Of a stretch of 64,000 nucleotides of DNA, positions 32,460 to 40,670 are shown one piece after another. Position 1 is the first letter of the stretch. The number at the start of each line of letters is the position of its first letter. The stretch is from Pseudomonadota bacterium (lineage in GTDB: Bacteria; Pseudomonadota; Gammaproteobacteria; Burkholderiales; Rhodocyclaceae): the NCBI GenBank assembly GCA_018241725.1, contig JAFEDI010000138.1, positions 1-64,000 on the forward strand, given 5' to 3'. The notes below the pieces were generated by a model. The model had not been told where the DNA came from and made no database searches. It saw nothing but the letters and a program-made list of their open reading frames with translations. The position numbers were made by a program, and so were the translations under genes.

Positions 32460-32864
32460 TCAATGCGCATACAGGAGCTGTTCCTCCAGCGTCGCGACGC
32501 CGGCTCCCAGAAGCTCACGCAGCAATCATTCGACCAACTCCCCGAAGCTTAGACCGAGAAAGCGCTCATTGGCTTCATGATAAAGCGGCACGCTCGCCAG
32601 ATAGCTCCGGCAGGCTATCGATATCCAGGCTCCGTCGCTCCAGCAGCGTGAAGGTGAAGCACACGCGGATCGCATTGCGGGCCATCCGCACGCCATCGTC
32701 TGCGAAGGCACGCAGGCGGGCGAACGCGGACTCCAGCGTGGATCCCGCGCCCTCCAACCCGCCACCGGCGTCGCCGTGTCCCCGTCGAACAGCCGCACGT
32801 TGTTGGCGGACAGCCAGCCCTGCTCCAGCCCCCGGTTGCCGGGCGGCAAGGGACAGGCGGACAT
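32460..32864 (-). pseudogene. Decayed MBL-fold metallo-hydrolase
   Basis: Three frames joined make one degraded protein. Frame A: MSACPLPPGNRGLEQGWLS, ANNVRLFDGDTATPV. Frame B: SAFARLRAFADDGVRMARN, AIRVCFTFTLLERRSLDID. Frame A resumes with SVPLYHEANERFLGLSFG, ELVE, a stop (TGA 32526-32528, where homologues have Trp), then LLRELLGAGVATLEEQ to a final stop at 32460. The central zinc-binding HxHxDH part is missing. This fits a metallo-beta-lactamase-fold hydrolase with two frameshifts, one nonsense codon and an internal deletion. Homologue comparison is from memory. Confidence 0.6.
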
Positions 32865-32873
32865 GCCCGGCCT

Positions 32874-33053
32874 TCAGTCGGACTCGTCGGCCGGCTGGCC
32901 GGCGACAGGCTTCAGGCTGCCGGTCGCGCTGTCCTGCCCGTCGGTAGAGGAGTCGGTCTCGCCGAAGATCTCGTCGGCACTGCGACCGCAGCCGATGCAG
33001 TAGCCGCTTTCATCGATCTGGCAGATGCCGACGCAGGGATTGTCGTCGCTCAT
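32874..33053 (-). CDS. Small DUF1289 protein (Cys-rich)
   Basis: 59 residues. ATG at 33053; product begins MSDDNPCVGICQIDESGYC then IGCGRSADEI. The C-x3-C plus C-x2-C spacing is that of DUF1289, a short zinc-binding-like domain. The tail is acidic and Ser/Gly-rich. Stop at 32874. It sits immediately downstream of a second DUF1289 gene on the same strand (about 9 bases apart), so the two probably arose by duplication and are co-transcribed. Function unknown. Confidence 0.75.
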   Translation of the reverse strand: MSDDNPCVGICQIDESGYCIGCGRSADEIFGETDSSTDGQDSATGSLKPVAGQPADESD

Positions 33054-33062
33054 AGTGGTCTC

Positions 33063-33263
33063 TCAGGCGGGCTGTGCGCCGGCCGTCGGACCATCGAACA
33101 AGGCCGCCTGGCGCGCAGCGATCAGGTCCAGGATCTCCTGCTTGCGGGCCTCGCTGGCGCGACTCCACTCGGTGATCTCGGGAATGGTGCGGAAACAGCC
33201 TTCGCAATAGGCCTTGGCCTCATCCATGCGGCAGACGTTGATACAGGGTGAAGGAATACTCAT
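33063..33263 (-). CDS. DUF1289 family protein
   Basis: 66 residues from ATG 33263 (MSIPSPCINVCRMDE). Conserved cysteines in PCINVCRMDEAKAYCEGCFR, then the family's hydrophobic WSRASEARKQEILDLIAARQ. A GAGAG sequence lies a few bases before the start. Paralogue of the 59-residue gene next to it, but with the canonical C-terminal helix intact. Function unknown; the family is widespread in proteobacteria. Confidence 0.82.
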   Translation of the reverse strand: MSIPSPCINVCRMDEAKAYCEGCFRTIPEITEWSRASEARKQEILDLIAARQAALFDGPTAGAQPA

Positions 33264-33329
33264 GAAACACTCTCGGGGTAAAGACATGCCCGCCACTGCG
33301 TGGTGGCGGGTCGTGGTTGGGGCAGCCGT

Positions 33330-33914
33330 TTACAGCTGCTTTTCGTCGCGGATGCGCTTGCCGACGGCCGGTGGATGGTGCTGGCCCATGGCCCGCAGCA
33401 GCGCCACGACGTTGTCCTCGATCTGCAGCAGGCCGCGGTTCTCGGCCTTCATGAAGCCCTCGGCGATGCCGCTGTCGAGCATCTGGATCAAGGGCGAATA
33501 ATAGCCGTCCACATTGAGCAGACCGACCGGCTTGGCGTGGAAGCCCAGCTGGGCCCAGGTCAGAATCTCGAAAAGCTCCTCGAAGGTGCCCAGCCCACCG
33601 GGCAGCGCGATGAAGCCGTCAGCCAGTTCGGCCATACGCGCCTTGCGGGTGTGCATGGAATCCACAACTTCCAGGCGGGTGAGGCCCTCGTGACCGACCT
33701 CCCATTCCAGCAGCGCGCGCGGGATCACCCCCACCACCTTGCCGCCGGCTGCCAGGCAGGCATCGGCGACGGCGCCCATCAGGCCGACATTGCCACCGCC
33801 ATAGACCAGCTCGATGTTCCGTTCGGCCAGGGTCTGGCCGAGCGTCTCAGCCACGTCCCGGTATACCGGCCGGCCCCCCATGCGGGAACCGCAGAATACG
33901 CAGAGATGCCGCAT
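33330..33914 (-). CDS. LOG family protein (TIGR00730, Rossmann fold)
   Basis: 194 residues. ATG 33914 with AGGAG seven bases upstream. Conserved [13 protein letters not shown] start, [18 protein letters not shown] and the hallmark [16 protein letters not shown] with catalytic Glu. LOG proteins cleave nucleoside 5'-monophosphates such as cytokinin ribotides to base plus ribose phosphate. Lies downstream of the isomerase pair on the same strand, 11 bases after the first isomerase's stop. Confidence 0.9.
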   Translation of the reverse strand: MRHLCVFCGSRMGGRPVYRDVAETLGQTLAERNIELVYGGGNVGLMGAVADACLAAGGKVVGVIPRALLEWEVGHEGLTRLEVVDSMHTRKARMAELADGFIALPGGLGTFEELFEILTWAQLGFHAKPVGLLNVDGYYSPLIQMLDSGIAEGFMKAENRGLLQIEDNVVALLRAMGQHHPPAVGKRIRDEKQL

Positions 33915-33925
33915 CTCTCTGCTCC

Positions 33926-34528
33926 TCAATACGGCCCCTTGGCCAGCCAATGCTCAAGTTGGGGCAGGCGGTCGTTGCCCCAGAAGCCCTCGCCTTCGAC
34001 GATGAAAAAGGGCGAGCCAAACACGCCGCGTGCCTCGGCCAGATCGATCTCGGCCTTCAGGCGGGCCTTGGTGCCGGCGTCCGCGAAGGCCGCCGAGATG
34101 TCATCCCGGTCGAGGCCCCGTGCATCGGCGATCTCGAGCAGCACCGCGCTCTCGGCAATGTTGCGGCCGTCTACGAAGTAGGCGCGATACACCGCGTGGG
34201 CGAACTCCCGCGCTTCATCCGGGTTGCGGTCGCTGAGCCACTGGAAGGCGCGGGCCGCATGTTCGGTGTGCAACGGATAGGGGCTGGGCTCCTTGAACGG
34301 GATCTCGAAAAAGGCCGCTGAACGCTCCACATCGCGCCGCACGTACTCGGAGCGCATCAGCGCGGACGGAATGCGCATGCCGCCCTGGGGCTGGTAGTGA
34401 GCGTCGAGCACGATGGCGTGCCACATCACGGTACGACCGTACTTTTCCGCGATGGCATCGATCTGTTCGGAAGCCAGATAACCGTAGGGTGAGGAAAAGT
34501 CGAAGTAGAAATCGATCGGGGCGGACAT
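33926..34528 (-). CDS. 2-hydroxychromene-2-carboxylate isomerase/DsbA-like (copy 1)
   Basis: 200 residues from ATG 34528 (GGAGA ribosome binding site). DsbA/kappa-GST fold: [21 protein letters not shown] with SSPY as the glutathione-site motif, and [21 protein letters not shown] with the cis-Pro. Family enzymes isomerise hydroxychromene carboxylate in naphthalene degradation, but many genomic homologues act on unknown substrates, and no naphthalene genes are seen here. Tandem with a second copy whose stop lies about 100 bases upstream. Confidence 0.87.
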   Translation of the reverse strand: MSAPIDFYFDFSSPYGYLASEQIDAIAEKYGRTVMWHAIVLDAHYQPQGGMRIPSALMRSEYVRRDVERSAAFFEIPFKEPSPYPLHTEHAARAFQWLSDRNPDEAREFAHAVYRAYFVDGRNIAESAVLLEIADARGLDRDDISAAFADAGTKARLKAEIDLAEARGVFGSPFFIVEGEGFWGNDRLPQLEHWLAKGPY

Positions 34529-34628
34529 CCAGGTCTCCGGGGTCGTGGGGCGGTGTTCAAGGCCCCGCATTATCCATGGCCGGCGCCTGAAGATTGGCAA
34601 CAGGCCCGCGGCCAAGTTCCATACGGAT

Positions 34629-35249
34629 TCAGAATCCGCCTTCGGCGAGCCACTTCTCGATCTGCGACAGGCGGTCGGCGCCCCAGAAAGCCTCGCCGTC
34701 CACGAAGACGTAAGGAGAACCGAATACGCCACGGGCAAGCGCCAGTTCGCTCTCGGCGATCAGGCGGGTCTTGATCTCGGCGCTGCCAAGCACGGCGGAC
34801 AACTCGTCCCGATCCAGGCGCAGGCCGGCGGCAACATCGAGCACCACCGCCAGGTCGGAGATGTTCTGGTCATCGACGAAATAGGCGCGGTAGATCGCCA
34901 GACCAAACTGCCGGGCCAGCGCCGGATCCCGGTCGTTGATCCACAGGAAAGCGCGGGCGGCATGCTGGGTCGGCAACGGGAAGCTGCTCGGCTGGCGGTA
35001 GGGCAGGCCGAAGTAACGCGCCGAGCGCTGGATGTCGTGCAGGGAATAGGCGCCTTTCAACGGGATGCTGGGCAGAGGCCCGAGGCCGGTGACCTTGAAG
35101 GTGGCACCGAGCAGGAAGGGATGCCACAGCACGCTGCGCCCATAACGGGCGGCCAACTCGTCGATCTTCTCGGCAGCGAAGTAACCGTATGGGGACGAGA
35201 AGTCGAAATAGAAATCCAGCGGGGCGGCGGAACGTTGCGGGGTATTCAC
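34629..35249 (-). CDS. 2-hydroxychromene-2-carboxylate isomerase/DsbA-like (copy 2)
   Basis: 206 residues. Same fold and motifs as the downstream paralogue: [52 protein letters not shown]. The two copies have clearly diverged in the middle (WHPFLLGATFKVTG here versus [13 protein letters not shown]), suggesting different substrates. Follows the thioesterase gene by 16 bases. ATG 35249. Confidence 0.87.
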   Translation of the reverse strand: MNTPQRSAAPLDFYFDFSSPYGYFAAEKIDELAARYGRSVLWHPFLLGATFKVTGLGPLPSIPLKGAYSLHDIQRSARYFGLPYRQPSSFPLPTQHAARAFLWINDRDPALARQFGLAIYRAYFVDDQNISDLAVVLDVAAGLRLDRDELSAVLGSAEIKTRLIAESELALARGVFGSPYVFVDGEAFWGADRLSQIEKWLAEGGF

Positions 35250-35265
35250 GACGAGGCTCTCCCGT

Positions 35266-35706
35266 TCAGGCGGCCTTCGGCCACAGGATCATCTGGGTGC
35301 AGCGGAACAAGGCCAGGCGCCGGTCGCTGCCGCCACTCCGCACTTCGGCATCCCACACGTGGGTGTTGCGGCCGAGATGCACGGCCGTCGCATCGCACAG
35401 CAGCATGCCCTCGGTCCGGGTGCCCAGGAAATTGCTCTTCAGCTCAATGGTGGTGAAGCTCTGCGCCCCATCGGGCAGATGGGCGACGGTGGCGTAACCC
35501 GCGGAGGTATCGGCCAGCGCGATGATCGTCGCGGCGTGCAGGAAACCGTTGGGCGCCAGCATCTCCGGACGGATCAGCAGCCGCGAGGACAGCTTGCCGG
35601 GCTCCAGCGCTACGGCCTCGAAGCCGAACCAGCCCGGCAGATGGCCAACACCGCGGGCGTTGAGGGATTCCAGACTGATGCCTTCGCGTAAGCGGATTGC
35701 GGCCAT
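35266..35706 (-). CDS. PaaI-type hotdog thioesterase
   Basis: 146 residues from ATG 35706, which has the strong ribosome binding site GGAGGAGA. Hotdog-fold signature: FLHAATIIALADTSAGYATV (helix with the catalytic Asp/Asn region), then SFTTIELKSNFLGT. Predicted acyl-CoA thioesterase. Being next to two isomerases and a GNAT-carbonic anhydrase gene suggests a shared but unknown acyl or aromatic pathway. Confidence 0.82.
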   Translation of the reverse strand: MAAIRLREGISLESLNARGVGHLPGWFGFEAVALEPGKLSSRLLIRPEMLAPNGFLHAATIIALADTSAGYATVAHLPDGAQSFTTIELKSNFLGTRTEGMLLCDATAVHLGRNTHVWDAEVRSGGSDRRLALFRCTQMILWPKAA

Positions 35707-35817
35707 GCGTGTTCTCCTCCCGTATCGGCCGGCTGTCCCGGCTCCTTGTCGCTCTGTTCGTTGTGCCAATGCTGCCGGCGCATCGCGGTGAATGCGCCAG
35801 CAGCCGGCGGGTGAGGC

Positions 35818-36960
35818 TCAGCCGTCCAGTGCCTCGAGGGCAGCCAGATAACGCGGAGTGAGGTCTTCCGGCCGACCGACATTGATGCCGAGGTCGCGGA
35901 TCAGACCGTCCTTCAGGCCGTAGGCCCAGCCATGCACGGTGAGGGATTGACCACGCCGCCAAGCGTCCTGTACGACAATAGTCTGGCAGACGTTGACCAC
36001 CTGCTCCAGCGCGTTGAGTTCGCAGAGGCGATCCTGGCGCAGTTCCGGCGGCAGCGCATCGACGCGCCGGGCGTGCTTCACATGTACGTCCTGCACGTGG
36101 CGCAGCCACAGGTCCACCAGGCCGACGCGCTCGCGGCGCAGCGCCGCACCGACGCCGCCGCAGCCGTAGTGGCCAACCACCATGATGTGCTTGACCTTCA
36201 GCACCTCGACGGCGAACTGGATCACCGACAGGCAGTTGAGATCGGTGTGCACCACCACGTTGGCGACGTTGCGATGGACGAAGACTTCACCCGGCAACAG
36301 GCCGATGATCTCGTTGGCGGGCACGCGGGAGTCGGAACAGCCGATCCACAGGTATTCGGGGGCCTGCAGCGTGGACAGCTTCTCGAAGAAACCGGGGTCC
36401 ACCTGGCGCATGTGTCTGGCCCAGGCCTGGTTATAGTCGAAGAGATGGAACAGGTTCTCGTTCTTGACCTCGGCCTCGTTCCAGTTCTCGAGATCGAGAG
36501 CGAAGAACATGGTGCCTTCGAATGGCGCCGGGTAATAGGCCGGCGCTTCCATGAAGCCCAGCTCACGGTATAGCTTGACGGCGATGCGCATCGCCGGCTG
36601 GGTGTCGAGCAGGATCCGGCGATAGCCCAGACTCTTGGCTGCCTTGATGGCCGCCAGTGCCAGCTCGCGGCCGACGCCATTGCCGCGGAGCTCGGGCTCC
36701 ACGTACAGGCGCTTCATCTCGCAGACGCCCTCGGTGAAGGGACGGATACCGACGCAACCGGCGGGCTGGCCATCGAGTTCGGCGAAGAACAAGCGGCCGG
36801 CCGGTGCCGAATAGGCTCCTGGCAGGCTGGCCATCTCGTCACCGAAATTCTGGAACGCCAGATCCACCCCCAGCCATCCGGCATAGTTGCGGAAAAACTG
36901 GCGGACATGTTCAAGTTCGGCGGTGTTATCGGAGCCGAGAACGCGGAGGGTTACTGCCAT
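35818..36960 (-). CDS. GNAT acetyltransferase-beta-carbonic anhydrase fusion
   Basis: 380 residues from ATG 36960. Residues 1-155 are a GNAT domain (MKRLYVEPELRGNGVGREL; acetyl-CoA loop RGNGVG at 92-97; KLYRELGF). Residues 165-380 are a complete beta-carbonic anhydrase with zinc ligands C208 (CSDSRVP), H264 and C267 (HYGCGG) and the D210/R212 dyad. The anhydrase interconverts CO2 and bicarbonate; the GNAT target is unknown. Bifunctional annotations of this kind are known in betaproteobacteria, but the reason for fusion is not. A perfect palindrome lies in its upstream region at 37127-37140. Confidence 0.93.
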   Translation of the reverse strand: MAVTLRVLGSDNTAELEHVRQFFRNYAGWLGVDLAFQNFGDEMASLPGAYSAPAGRLFFAELDGQPAGCVGIRPFTEGVCEMKRLYVEPELRGNGVGRELALAAIKAAKSLGYRRILLDTQPAMRIAVKLYRELGFMEAPAYYPAPFEGTMFFALDLENWNEAEVKNENLFHLFDYNQAWARHMRQVDPGFFEKLSTLQAPEYLWIGCSDSRVPANEIIGLLPGEVFVHRNVANVVVHTDLNCLSVIQFAVEVLKVKHIMVVGHYGCGGVGAALRRERVGLVDLWLRHVQDVHVKHARRVDALPPELRQDRLCELNALEQVVNVCQTIVVQDAWRRGQSLTVHGWAYGLKDGLIRDLGINVGRPEDLTPRYLAALEALDG

Positions 36961-37126
36961 CGATCTTATCTTCCTGTGAAAACGGAACTGGCCGATACGA
37001 TACCCGTCCTCGCCCCCTGTTTCATCTCTGCGGCCTTCGGGTAGATGCGTCAAAAAAACTCACCTGCTTCACCGCACAAGGCCGGCATCACTTACTGGGC
37101 AAGGGCTTCGACACAACAAATTACGC

Positions 37127-37140
37127 TTACGTTAACGTAA
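37127..37140. promoter_or_regulatory. Perfect 14-base palindrome, LiuR-like operator candidate
   Basis: TTACGTTAACGTAA is its own reverse complement and lies in an AT-rich stretch between the MerR gene's stop (37157) and the GNAT-carbonic anhydrase start (36960). MerR/LiuR regulators bind palindromes of similar TTACGT...ACGTAA type. It may therefore be the binding site of the adjacent LiuR-like protein, controlling the fusion gene downstream. Confidence 0.5.
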
Positions 37141-37156
37141 TTTTCCTGCTAAAAAT

Positions 37157-37594
37157 TTATGGTGCGTCGCGCAAACGTGCAGCCAGTTCCGCCCGTGCCG
37201 CCGCTGCACCGGCAGGGTTTTCGGCAAGGAGCTCGGTACATTGCTTTTCGAGCATGGCAATTTCTCCCAGCACGGCCTCAATGTCTTCGCGCTGCTGTTC
37301 GATGGCCCGGCGCCGGTCAGCCAGCACGTCGAGAAAGCGCTTCAACTGGGGAGCGGAATTGCGCACGCCGTCGTACATGCCGAGCAGTTCGCCGATCTCG
37401 GCCAGCGACAGGCCCAGGCGTTTGCCGCGCAGGATCAGGCGCAGCCGAGTGCGGTCGCGACGCACATAGATGCGGTTGCGGCCGGCACGGGTCGGCGCCA
37501 GCAGGCCTTCGTCCTCGTAGAAACGGATTGCCCGCGGGGTTATCCCGAACTCGCGGGCGAGATCGGTGATGGTGTAGGTTTGTTCCTGGCTCAT
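37157..37594 (-). CDS. MerR family regulator (LiuR-like)
   Basis: 145 residues from ATG 37594. Winged HTH (YTITDLAREFGITPRAIRFYEDEGLL, residues 8-32), then RLILRGKRLGLSLAEIGELL and a coiled-coil dimerisation helix. The wording of these blocks matches the LiuR/IvdR subgroup that controls branched-chain amino acid and acyl-CoA catabolism in proteobacteria. It lacks an obvious metal-binding Cys pair, as LiuR does. It lies between the plus-strand MBL gene (divergent) and the minus-strand fusion gene. Confidence 0.82.
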   Translation of the reverse strand: MSQEQTYTITDLAREFGITPRAIRFYEDEGLLAPTRAGRNRIYVRRDRTRLRLILRGKRLGLSLAEIGELLGMYDGVRNSAPQLKRFLDVLADRRRAIEQQREDIEAVLGEIAMLEKQCTELLAENPAGAAAARAELAARLRDAP

Positions 37595-37721
37595 GAGTCG
37601 AGTCGGACGCGGCATACGGCGTCAGGGCACGGAATGGCGCGCAGTAGATCAGATTTCACCTGCGCGGGCAACGCGGGCAATTCCCAATAAACATTACAAG
37701 ACCCAACTAGGAGAAAAGCAT

Positions 37722-38744
37722 ATGACCGAGACGCTGGAATATCCCTTCGACACACTGCCGACCGAAGGGGCTACGCTGGAGGTGGCACCCGGAGTGCATT
37801 GGATCCGGATGTCACTGCCCTTCGCCCTCAACCACATCAATCTGTGGCTGATCGAGGACGGCGAGGGCGTGGCGATCGTGGACACCGGCTTCGGCCTGGA
37901 AGCCACTCAGCAAGCCTGGCAGCGCATCCTGGCGGACGTCGGCAAACCGGTGACGCGGATCATCGTGACCCATTTCCACCCGGATCACCTGGGCCTCGCC
38001 CAGTGGCTGTCGGACCGGACCGGCGCCGACATCACGATGACCCACGGCGAATACCTCAGCGGCCACGCGGTGTGGCACCAGCTGGGCGGCTACGGCACCG
38101 TACCGATGGTGGCCCAGTTCCGCCGCAACGGCCTCGACGAGGAACGCTGTCAAGCCCTCGCCGACCGCGGCAACGCCTATGAACGTGGCGTACCGTCGCT
38201 GCCGTCCCACTACGAGCGCGTGGTGGACGGCGAGCGCCTCCATATCGGCGGCCGCGACTGGGAGATCATCGTCGGTTACGGCCATTCGCCGGAGCACATG
38301 TCCCTGTATTGCGCGGATGCCGGCATCCTCATTTCCGGCGACATGCTGCTGCCACGGATCTCCACCAACGTCAGCGTTTTCGCAGTCACGCCGGATGACG
38401 ATCCCCTTGGCCGCTTCCTCGATTCGATCCGTAAGTTCAAGCGATTGCCGGTAACAACGCTCGTGCTACCATCACATGGCAGTCCTTTCCGCAATATCGG
38501 TTTGCGCGTGGATCAGCTCGTCGAGCACCACGACGCCCGCTGTGCGGAACTGCTCGATGCCTGTGACGTGCCACGCTGCGCGGGGGAATTGCTGACGACG
38601 CTGTTCCCGCGGCCGCTCGACACACATCAGGTCATGTTTGCCATGGGGGAAGCCATCGCCCACCTGAACCATCTCGAGCGCAAAAGGGAGGTGTGCCGGT
38701 CGGTGGATAGCGATGGGATAGTCCGTTTCGTCAAAAGCCAATAA
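37722..38744 (+). CDS. MBL-fold metallo-hydrolase
   Basis: 340 residues from ATG 37722, which has AGGAGA upstream. Metal motif HFHPDHLG (HxHxDH), then GHSPEHMSLY and SGDMLLPRI, and a late H in LPSHGSPFRNIG, all as in the metallo-beta-lactamase superfamily. The C-terminal region has extra residues typical of the RNase Z/hydroxyacylglutathione hydrolase-like branch. Divergent from the MerR regulator and 16 bases upstream of phaC, so may be co-expressed with it. Substrate unknown. Confidence 0.85.
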   Translation: MTETLEYPFDTLPTEGATLEVAPGVHWIRMSLPFALNHINLWLIEDGEGVAIVDTGFGLEATQQAWQRILADVGKPVTRIIVTHFHPDHLGLAQWLSDRTGADITMTHGEYLSGHAVWHQLGGYGTVPMVAQFRRNGLDEERCQALADRGNAYERGVPSLPSHYERVVDGERLHIGGRDWEIIVGYGHSPEHMSLYCADAGILISGDMLLPRISTNVSVFAVTPDDDPLGRFLDSIRKFKRLPVTTLVLPSHGSPFRNIGLRVDQLVEHHDARCAELLDACDVPRCAGELLTTLFPRPLDTHQVMFAMGEAIAHLNHLERKREVCRSVDSDGIVRFVKSQ

Positions 38745-38760
38745 CCAGGAGAGCCCACGA

Positions 38761-40587
38761 ATGGCTGCGCCAGAAAAAGAAACCGTCAAGTCCGAACTGC
38801 CGGACCCCAAAGAAGTCGCCAAGACCTACGCCGAAGTCGCGCAGCGGGCCTCCAAACTGCTCGCCGACCATATCCAGAAGCAGGTCAAGAAGGGCCTCAG
38901 CGCCCCATCCGACGAACTGGGCATTGCCCAGGCCTTCATGGACATGATGGGCAAGCTGCTCGCCAACCCGTACCGGCTGGCCCAGGCCCAGATGAACCTC
39001 GTCTGGGACTACTTCTCCCTGTGGCAGCACTCCGTCATGCGCTTCAGCGGCATGGGCGGCAGTCCCGTGGTCTCGCCGGCCAAGGACGACAAGCGCTTCA
39101 AGGACGAGGAATGGCAGGAGCACTTCCTGTTCGACTTCATGAAGCAGTCCTACCTGATCGCTGCCCGTCACATCCATGACACGGTCAGCAGCGTGGACGG
39201 CCTCGACGACCAGAGCCAGAAGAAGGTCAACTTCTACACCCGTCAGTACATCGACGCCCTGTCCCCGTCCAACTTCGCGCTGACCAATCCGGAAGTCTTC
39301 CGCGAAACCGTCAAGAGCCACGGCCAGAACCTCATCAAGGGTCTGAACAACCTGCTGCGCGACGTCGAGGACGGCGACGGCAACCTGCGCGTCAAGATGA
39401 CCGACACCTCAGCCTTCGAGCTTGGCAAGAACGTCGCCACCACGCCGGGCAAGGTCGTCTTCCAGAACGACATGATGCAGCTGCTGCAATACACGCCGAG
39501 CACCCCCGAGGTCTCCAAGCGTCCGCTGCTGATCGTGCCGCCGTGGATCAACAAGTTCTACATCCTCGACCTGCGCGAGAAAAACTCCTACATCAAGTGG
39601 TGCGTGGACCAGGGCCACACCGTGTTCGTGATTTCCTGGGTCAACCCGGACGAGCGTCTGGCCGAGAAGAGCTTCGACTCCTACCTGCTGGAAGGCACGC
39701 TGGCCGCCGTCGATGCCATCGTCGAGCAGACCGGTGCCAAGGAAATCAACGCCGCCGGCTACTGCCTGGGCGGCACCCTGCTCGCCACCACGCTGGCCTA
39801 CATGGCCGGCAAGCGTGACAAGCGGATCGCCTCCGGCACCTTCTTCACGACCATGACCGACTTTGCCGATCCGGGCGAGCTGGGCGTGTTCATCGACGAA
39901 GGCCAGGTCTCCAGCCTCGAGAAGAAGATGTTCGAGCGCGGCTACCTGGAAGGCTCGGAGATGGCCGGCACCTTCAACATGCTGCGTGCCAACGACCTGA
40001 TCTGGTCCTTCGTGGTCAACAACTACCTGATGGGCAAGGACCCCTTCCCCTTCGATCTCCTGTACTGGAACTCCGATTCCACGCGCATGCCGGCGAAGAT
40101 GCACAGCTTCTACCTGCGCAACATGTACATGAAGAACCTGCTGAAGGAAGCGGGCGGCATCGAAGTCGGTGGCGTCGCCATCGACCTCGGCAAGATCAAG
40201 GTCCCGACCTACTTCATCTCCACCATCGAAGACCACATCGCCCCGTGGAAGAGCACCTACTCCGGTGCACGCAACTTCGGCGGCCCCGTGCGCTTCGTGC
40301 TGGGCGGCTCCGGCCACATCGCCGGCATCGTCAACCCGCCGGCGGCCAACAAGTACGGTTTCTGGACCAACTCCAGCGCCAAGTTGCCCGACACCGCCGA
40401 CGAGTTCTTCACCGGCGCCGAGCAGCAACCGGGCTCCTGGTGGACCGACTGGCAAGCCTGGCTGCTCGGCCAGGACGCCAGCAAGGTTCCGGCCCGCGAC
40501 CCCGTCAAGGGCACCCTCAAGGTCCTCGAGGACGCGCCGGGTTCCTACGTCAAGACCCGTCTGGACGCCACGAAGAAGGCAGCCTGA
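38761..40587 (+). CDS. phaC: Class I polyhydroxyalkanoate synthase
   Basis: 608 residues, typical class I length. Polymerises (R)-3-hydroxyacyl-CoA to storage PHA at granule surfaces. N-terminal domain then alpha/beta-hydrolase core; lipase-like box GYCLGG with nucleophile C335, Asp in STIEDHIAPW and His in GSGHIAG. Good ribosome binding site GGAGA before ATG 38761. A strong terminator follows. No phaB or phaP gene is adjacent in this window. Confidence 0.97.
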   Translation: MAAPEKETVKSELPDPKEVAKTYAEVAQRASKLLADHIQKQVKKGLSAPSDELGIAQAFMDMMGKLLANPYRLAQAQMNLVWDYFSLWQHSVMRFSGMGGSPVVSPAKDDKRFKDEEWQEHFLFDFMKQSYLIAARHIHDTVSSVDGLDDQSQKKVNFYTRQYIDALSPSNFALTNPEVFRETVKSHGQNLIKGLNNLLRDVEDGDGNLRVKMTDTSAFELGKNVATTPGKVVFQNDMMQLLQYTPSTPEVSKRPLLIVPPWINKFYILDLREKNSYIKWCVDQGHTVFVISWVNPDERLAEKSFDSYLLEGTLAAVDAIVEQTGAKEINAAGYCLGGTLLATTLAYMAGKRDKRIASGTFFTTMTDFADPGELGVFIDEGQVSSLEKKMFERGYLEGSEMAGTFNMLRANDLIWSFVVNNYLMGKDPFPFDLLYWNSDSTRMPAKMHSFYLRNMYMKNLLKEAGGIEVGGVAIDLGKIKVPTYFISTIEDHIAPWKSTYSGARNFGGPVRFVLGGSGHIAGIVNPPAANKYGFWTNSSAKLPDTADEFFTGAEQQPGSWWTDWQAWLLGQDASKVPARDPVKGTLKVLEDAPGSYVKTRLDATKKAA

Positions 40588-40610
40588 ACGGACGCGTAGC
40601 ACCGTAACGA

Positions 40611-40644
40611 CAGGAAGGGGGCTTCGGCCCCCTTCCTGTTTTAT
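40611..40644 (+). terminator. Rho-independent terminator after phaC
   Basis: Perfect 12-base stem CAGGAAGGGGGC (40611-40622) with a TTCG loop and its complement (40627-40638), then TTTTAT. Classic intrinsic terminator, 23 bases after the phaC stop. Confidence 0.92.
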
Positions 40645-40670
40645 CCCGCCCCTCTGCACTGCCCCTTTCC

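Noticed and set aside
33926..35249. Naphthalene degradation cluster
   Set aside because: Only isomerase-like genes occur; no dioxygenase, dehydrogenase or aldolase of that pathway is present.
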